Origin: Acidobacteria bacterium RIFCSPLOWO2_12_FULL_66_21
GTDB taxonomy: Bacteria; Acidobacteriota; Vicinamibacteria; Vicinamibacterales; 2-12-FULL-66-21
Reading direction: 5' to 3'
Length of the DNA: 64,000 nt
NCBI GenBank assembly: GCA_001767455.1
Contig: MELC01000024.1
Span: 1-64,000 of the forward strand
Shown: piece by piece, positions 60,918 to 64,000 of the stretch
How the letters are laid out: every line of letters begins with the position of its first letter
How positions within the stretch are numbered: the first letter of the stretch is position 1
The notes under the pieces: model-generated
Seen by the model: only the letters and a program-made list of their open reading frames with translations
The model's database searches: none
Told to the model about the DNA's origin: nothing
Program-made: the position numbers and the translations under genes

Positions 60918-61316
60918 ATGAGTGCCTCCGCCTGACACTACCACTCTGGTGTGTTGACGGCGCTTCAAAGTTCGCCGTTCGCGCGCGCGATCGATGCGCG
61001 CGCGGCGTTGTGGAGGATCTCGTCAACCGTGCCGGACTTCCGTCGCGCCACACGGACAGCGCTCGGGGCTCGGGGCTCGGCCCTCGGCGCTCAGGACTGG
61101 CCGTCAACTTTGATAGATGCTGCCGGGAAACGCGAGGAGCGCGGCGGCCTACAGAACGCCCGCCACAATCTGGACGATGAGCCTGTCGCCTGCCGCAGGC
61201 CTCTTGCGACCGAAACAGAACCATCCCTGCAGCCTGCCACCATTATTTCACCCGCCGATCACGAGCACGCCACTGTCTACTCGTTAATCAGGGTGGGAGG
61301 CAGACGGAGGTGCCAC
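60918..61316. other. Intergenic region with iterated 'ggctcgg' words
   Basis: No gene is seen. It holds a run of four or five gctcgggg/gctcggcc/gctcaggac words (61068-61096), a purine/pyrimidine alternating gcgcgcgcgatcgatgcgcgcg segment near 60980, and the presumed divergent promoters for pckG and the downstream secreted protein. Neither promoter shows strong -10/-35 boxes. Confidence 0.5.
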
Positions 61317-61898
61317 GTGACGCTGGCCATGCGGACCCGGCCGGTCCTTCCGCCCCGGGGCGCGACACTCGTTGCCATCATCGTGTCTGGCGCGATGCTC
61401 CTGCCGGCCTCCGCTGGTGCCGCAAGGCAGGACGCCGGCGCGCGGCCGATCGTGAGCGGCACTCGCATCCGCCCGCTCGACGCGAAGGCCGCCGACCTGC
61501 TCGAGCAGGGGCCGCTTCGCTCGCGGACGATCAAGCGCCTCATTGACACGCTCGAACAAAGCGACGTGATCGTGTTCGTCAGCACGGGCCTTCTGATGAT
61601 TTCCGGCGAGACCGTGTTCGTCACGGAATCCTCGGGCACGCGGTTCCTGCGAATCGTGCTCAGCGTTCCCGAAGCGGACGACCGGCTTCTCGGCTGGCTC
61701 GGGCACGAGCTGCAGCATGCCGTCGAGATCGCCACGGCGCCCGAGGTGACGAGCGTCGAAACGATGGCCGCCTTCTACCGGCACGTCGGAAATGTGTCGG
61801 GCAGCGGCGTGTGCACGCCCGAGGCACAGAAGTTGACGGCGACGGTGAGTGCCGAGGTCGCGGCCGAACCCTGGCCCTGGAGAGAGCTACGACACTGA
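61317..61898 (+). CDS. Small secreted protein with HExxH zinc motif
   Basis: A 193-residue exported protein with a signal peptide (L-V-A-I-I-V-S-G-A-M-L-L-P-A-S-A-G-A). The second half contains L-G-H-E-L-Q-H-A-V-E-I-A (HExxH) followed after about ten residues by S-V-E-T-M, a possible third zinc ligand, suggesting a minimal metallopeptidase. No family assigned. GTG 61317 has ggagg 6 nt upstream; the in-frame ATG at 61329 is an alternative. The 3' end overlaps the convergent hydrolase by 12 bp. Confidence 0.75.
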   Translation: MTLAMRTRPVLPPRGATLVAIIVSGAMLLPASAGAARQDAGARPIVSGTRIRPLDAKAADLLEQGPLRSRTIKRLIDTLEQSDVIVFVSTGLLMISGETVFVTESSGTRFLRIVLSVPEADDRLLGWLGHELQHAVEIATAPEVTSVETMAAFYRHVGNVSGSGVCTPEAQKLTATVSAEVAAEPWPWRELRH

Positions 61899-63119
61899 CT
61901 TGAGCATTCGGCCGATGAACTCGTCGAGCTGCCGCGTCGTGCCGATCCAGCGGACGACGGCGACGATGTCGTGGTCCCAGTCGATATAGATGATGTTCTG
62001 GCCGTTGCCCCGGAAGGTGACGCTCGACTCGGGCGCCGAGGGCAGCGACTTCCTTGCGGGGTTCAGGAACCAGTTGCAGAAGCCGTACTCCGCGTTCGCG
62101 GGACCCGGTGTCCGCGCCATCTGGATCCACTTCGGCGAGACGATCTCGCGATCGTTCCAGCGGCCGTTGCGCAGGAACAGGTAGCCGAACCGCGCCATGT
62201 CGTAGGCGTGGATGAACATGCCGCCGCCCCAGTGGCCGCCGCCGGTCATCGACTGGATCTTTCGGCCGTCGAGCTCGATCCAGGCGTTCTCGTACCCGTA
62301 CCAGCGCCACGTCGAAGAGGCGCCGATCGGTTCCATGACCTGCTCGCGCAGGACTTCCGGCAGCGGACGGCGCCACACGTGCAGCGCCGCGAGCGCGAGC
62401 ACGTTGATGCGGACGTCGTTGTACTTGTAGTGGGTGCCCGGCTCCCACAGCTTCCGGTTCGGCCAGTCGGACGGTCTCTCGCCTTCGGGCCGGTCGGCCC
62501 AGTCCGGTTTACCCCAGAGCGTGCCCTGCCAGTCGCTCGTCTGCCGGAGCAGGTGGTCCCATTTGATCGTCTGGTTGTGCGGCGCCTCGAAGAGATCGAC
62601 GTCGGGCGGCATATAGCCCCGCGCGTAGTCGTTCACGTCCCGGATCAACCCGCGCTGCCACGCCACGCCGACGACGGTCGAGAGAAACGTCTTCGTGACG
62701 CTGAAGGTCATGTCCACGCGGCTTGGGTCGCCCCATTCGGCGACGATGTAGCCGTGCCGCGTGATCACGCCGTTGGCGGCGCCGCGCGCCTTCAGTGGAC
62801 CGATGGGCGTGTCGAACGGCTCGCGGCCGCCGAAGGTGGTCGCCAGGTTGTCCGCGAGGTCTTTCGTCGACGTCGCTTCGCTCGCGACCGCGAACTTCAC
62901 GGCGTCGTCGAGCGCGGCCGTGTCGATGCCAACGTCCCGCGGGTTCTTGTGCTGCCAGTCGAGCCGGGCAGGGAAGTAGGGCGCCTGGGCCGGAGGTGCT
63001 GCTCGCGGCGGCGTCGCAGCCGGACGCTGGCCGGCCAGCGCGGGTGCGCCGGCGAGTCCGAGTACCCCGGGCACGAAAGTGATGCCGACGACGAGCGTTC
63101 GGACAGCGGCGCGCAGCAT
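61887..63119 (-). CDS. Secreted serine hydrolase, class C beta-lactamase fold
   Basis: A 410-residue exported enzyme with a signal peptide (G-L-A-G-A-P-A-L-A) and Pro/Ala linker. The catalytic S-V-T-K (SxxK) and the Y-K-Y-N (YxN) motifs are clear; the third K-T-G-like motif is replaced, as in many esterase/peptidase members. Esterase or D-amino-acid peptidase activity is more likely than antibiotic hydrolysis. ggagg is 6 nt before ATG 63119. Confidence 0.9.
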   Translation of the reverse strand: MLRAAVRTLVVGITFVPGVLGLAGAPALAGQRPAATPPRAAPPAQAPYFPARLDWQHKNPRDVGIDTAALDDAVKFAVASEATSTKDLADNLATTFGGREPFDTPIGPLKARGAANGVITRHGYIVAEWGDPSRVDMTFSVTKTFLSTVVGVAWQRGLIRDVNDYARGYMPPDVDLFEAPHNQTIKWDHLLRQTSDWQGTLWGKPDWADRPEGERPSDWPNRKLWEPGTHYKYNDVRINVLALAALHVWRRPLPEVLREQVMEPIGASSTWRWYGYENAWIELDGRKIQSMTGGGHWGGGMFIHAYDMARFGYLFLRNGRWNDREIVSPKWIQMARTPGPANAEYGFCNWFLNPARKSLPSAPESSVTFRGNGQNIIYIDWDHDIVAVVRWIGTTRQLDEFIGRMLKSVS

Positions 63120-63225
63120 GTGATCCTCCAGACGGTCCGGCGCGGGACGATGGAATTCGCGGTTCCTGAGCGCCGCGATTATATCCGTGGCCGAGCCGTT
63201 CGGCGGGACTGTCTGTCGCCTCGCG

Positions 63226-63348
63226 TCAGAAGCGATAACGAAACCCCAGTGTGGGCCGTATGTGGGCGCCGAGTTCCGCCGGGGTCAGCGGCATGCGCGT
63301 AGCGGTGAGGGTGACCGTGACTTCCAGTTCGAAGAGGATCTCCTTCAT
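63226..63348 (-). pseudogene. Possible C-terminal fragment of an outer-membrane protein
   Basis: A 40-codon frame from ATG 63348: alternating hydrophobic residues (F-E-L-E-V-T-V-T-L-T-A-T) and a C-terminal G-F-R-Y-R-F with final Phe, the pattern of a last beta-barrel strand. No signal peptide and no N-terminal part are found in the remaining intergenic DNA (63120-63484). Either a leftover of a deleted gene or chance. Weak evidence. Confidence 0.25.
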
Positions 63349-63484
63349 GCTCACGATCAATACCGAAGCGCGCCTCGCGCTGTCGTGAGGATCGTCTGAA
63401 GAAGAGTGAGGAATCGTGAGGCCGTGCGGCTCACCTTGTTCCGGGCGAGCGAGTTGCCGCGTTTCAGTGTGAAATAATCGGGTC

Positions 63485-64000
63485 GTGGCCTCACCGATCG
63501 GCCCCGATACCCTGCGGTTTCTCCGCGCGCTGAAGCGCAACAACAACCGCGCGTGGTTTCAGGCCCGGCGCGACGTTTACGAGCGGGACGTGAAGGGGCC
63601 GATGCTCGCCGTAATCGCGCGGCTCGCCGCGGATTTCAAGCGGTTTGCGCCGGAGATGGTGAGCGCCCCGGATTCTCTCTTCCGGATCTACCGCGACACG
63701 CGCTTCACCGAGGACAAGACACCGTACAAGACCCACGCCGCCGCGTCGTTCTGGTCGCGTGGCCTGGGGCGCGGCCGCGGCGCGGGACTGTACTTCGAGG
63801 TCGCGCCCGGCTGGACGTGGATGGGCGGTGGATTCTACGCCCCGGAACCCGCCGACCTCGTCCGGATCCGCGCGCACATCGCTGACACCTACCCGGAGAT
63901 TCACCGCACCGTGCGGTCAGCCGCGTTCAGGCGCGGTTTCGGGGAGCTGGCCGGGGATCGCCTGACGCGGGTGCCCCGGGGATACGCGAAGGACCACGAG
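63485..64000 (+). CDS. DUF2461 (TIGR02453) family protein, partial
   Basis: The first 172 codons of a protein of the DUF2461 family: L-R-F-L-R-A-L-K-R-N-N-N-R-A-W-F, F-R-I-Y-R-D-T-R-F-T-E-D-K-T-P-Y-K-T-H and G-L-Y-F-E-V are the conserved blocks. The window ends about 40-60 residues before the usual C terminus. Function unknown. Start is GTG 63485; an AATAAT box (63473-63478) ends 6 nt before it, so the mRNA is probably leaderless. Confidence 0.85.
   Translation, partial: MASPIGPDTLRFLRALKRNNNRAWFQARRDVYERDVKGPMLAVIARLAADFKRFAPEMVSAPDSLFRIYRDTRFTEDKTPYKTHAAASFWSRGLGRGRGAGLYFEVAPGWTWMGGGFYAPEPADLVRIRAHIADTYPEIHRTVRSAAFRRGFGELAGDRLTRVPRGYAKDHE

Noticed and set aside
60918-61316. Upstream extension of the HELQH protein from 60951
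   Set aside because: The extra codons cover intergenic word repeats; GTG 61317 has a strong ribosome site and directly precedes the signal peptide.

Overview
GC-rich chromosomal DNA of a heterotrophic, nitrate-respiring bacterium, most likely Acidobacteriota and probably class Vicinamibacteria (subdivision 6). The strongest taxonomic hints are a PadR regulator coupled to an orphan MacB/FtsX permease of the acidobacterial 'ADOP' type (55845-57814), many secreted proteins with acidobacterial character, and intergenic DNA full of short iterated phrases folded into long imperfect palindromes. Taxonomy is inferred from gene content only. No rRNA, tRNA or CRISPR array was seen.

Layout. 1-900: tandem array of ~110-126 bp units with an inverted partial copy, no gene. 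923-10054: DinB protein, then a complete minus-strand nitrate respiration operon in the order cytochrome c (narC-like), narG, narH, narJ, narI, narK. 10158-12817: a gene graveyard of truncated genes around a Tat-type M20 amidase with altered active-site residues. 12872-20890: ftsB-like, cutA, a cystathionine gamma-synthase/lyase, a SpoIIE-type phosphatase, an amidohydrolase and an RNase III carrying an extra N-terminal DUF2007-like domain. 19688-24192: histidine degradation (hutH, hutU) with a translationally coupled AAA-type ATPase and a near-perfect 20-bp palindrome. 24286-28135: purA, a PilZ protein, a stub of a UbiB/ABC1 kinase, HAD and ROK kinase. 28260-36555: chlorite-dismutase-family protein, nucleotidyltransferase, BlaI/M56 pair, tetraheme cytochrome, ferredoxin, a frameshifted HI0933-type flavoprotein and FKBP. 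36697-39482: a two-gene cytochrome bd-superfamily complex with two fused c-type heme sites. 39471-43974: indolepyruvate oxidoreductase (iorA, iorB) plus an ADP-forming acyl-CoA synthetase. 44156-49215: an orphan lasso-type B2 peptidase, a second repeat cluster, an M28 peptidase and two CoA-transferases. 49402-52794: a porin, an FMN-binding protein, a small b-type cytochrome interrupted by an in-frame TAG, and ApbE, all overlapping or nearly so. 52893-64000: CoA-binding protein, DUF1259, Yip1, J-domain protein, PadR and a rearranged ADOP permease, a Met gamma-lyase-like enzyme, GTP-type PEP carboxykinase, a small HExxH protein, a class C beta-lactamase-fold hydrolase and a DUF2461 protein cut by the window edge.

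How it fits together. The cell can use nitrate (nar) and probably oxygen (bd-like complex) as electron acceptors, degrades histidine and probably aromatic or other amino acids via 2-oxoacids (ior with the ADP-forming ligase gives ATP), and makes PEP from oxaloacetate. The best candidates for poorly described biology are the c-heme bd-superfamily pair, the porin/FMN/cytochrome b/ApbE cassette, and the DUF2007-RNase III fusion. At least six genes are broken (truncated, frameshifted, internally deleted, or in one case deleted and locally inverted), so either this genome is shedding genes or the assembly has local errors. Several genes have a -10 hexamer only 6-12 nt before the start codon and no Shine-Dalgarno, pointing to leaderless transcription.
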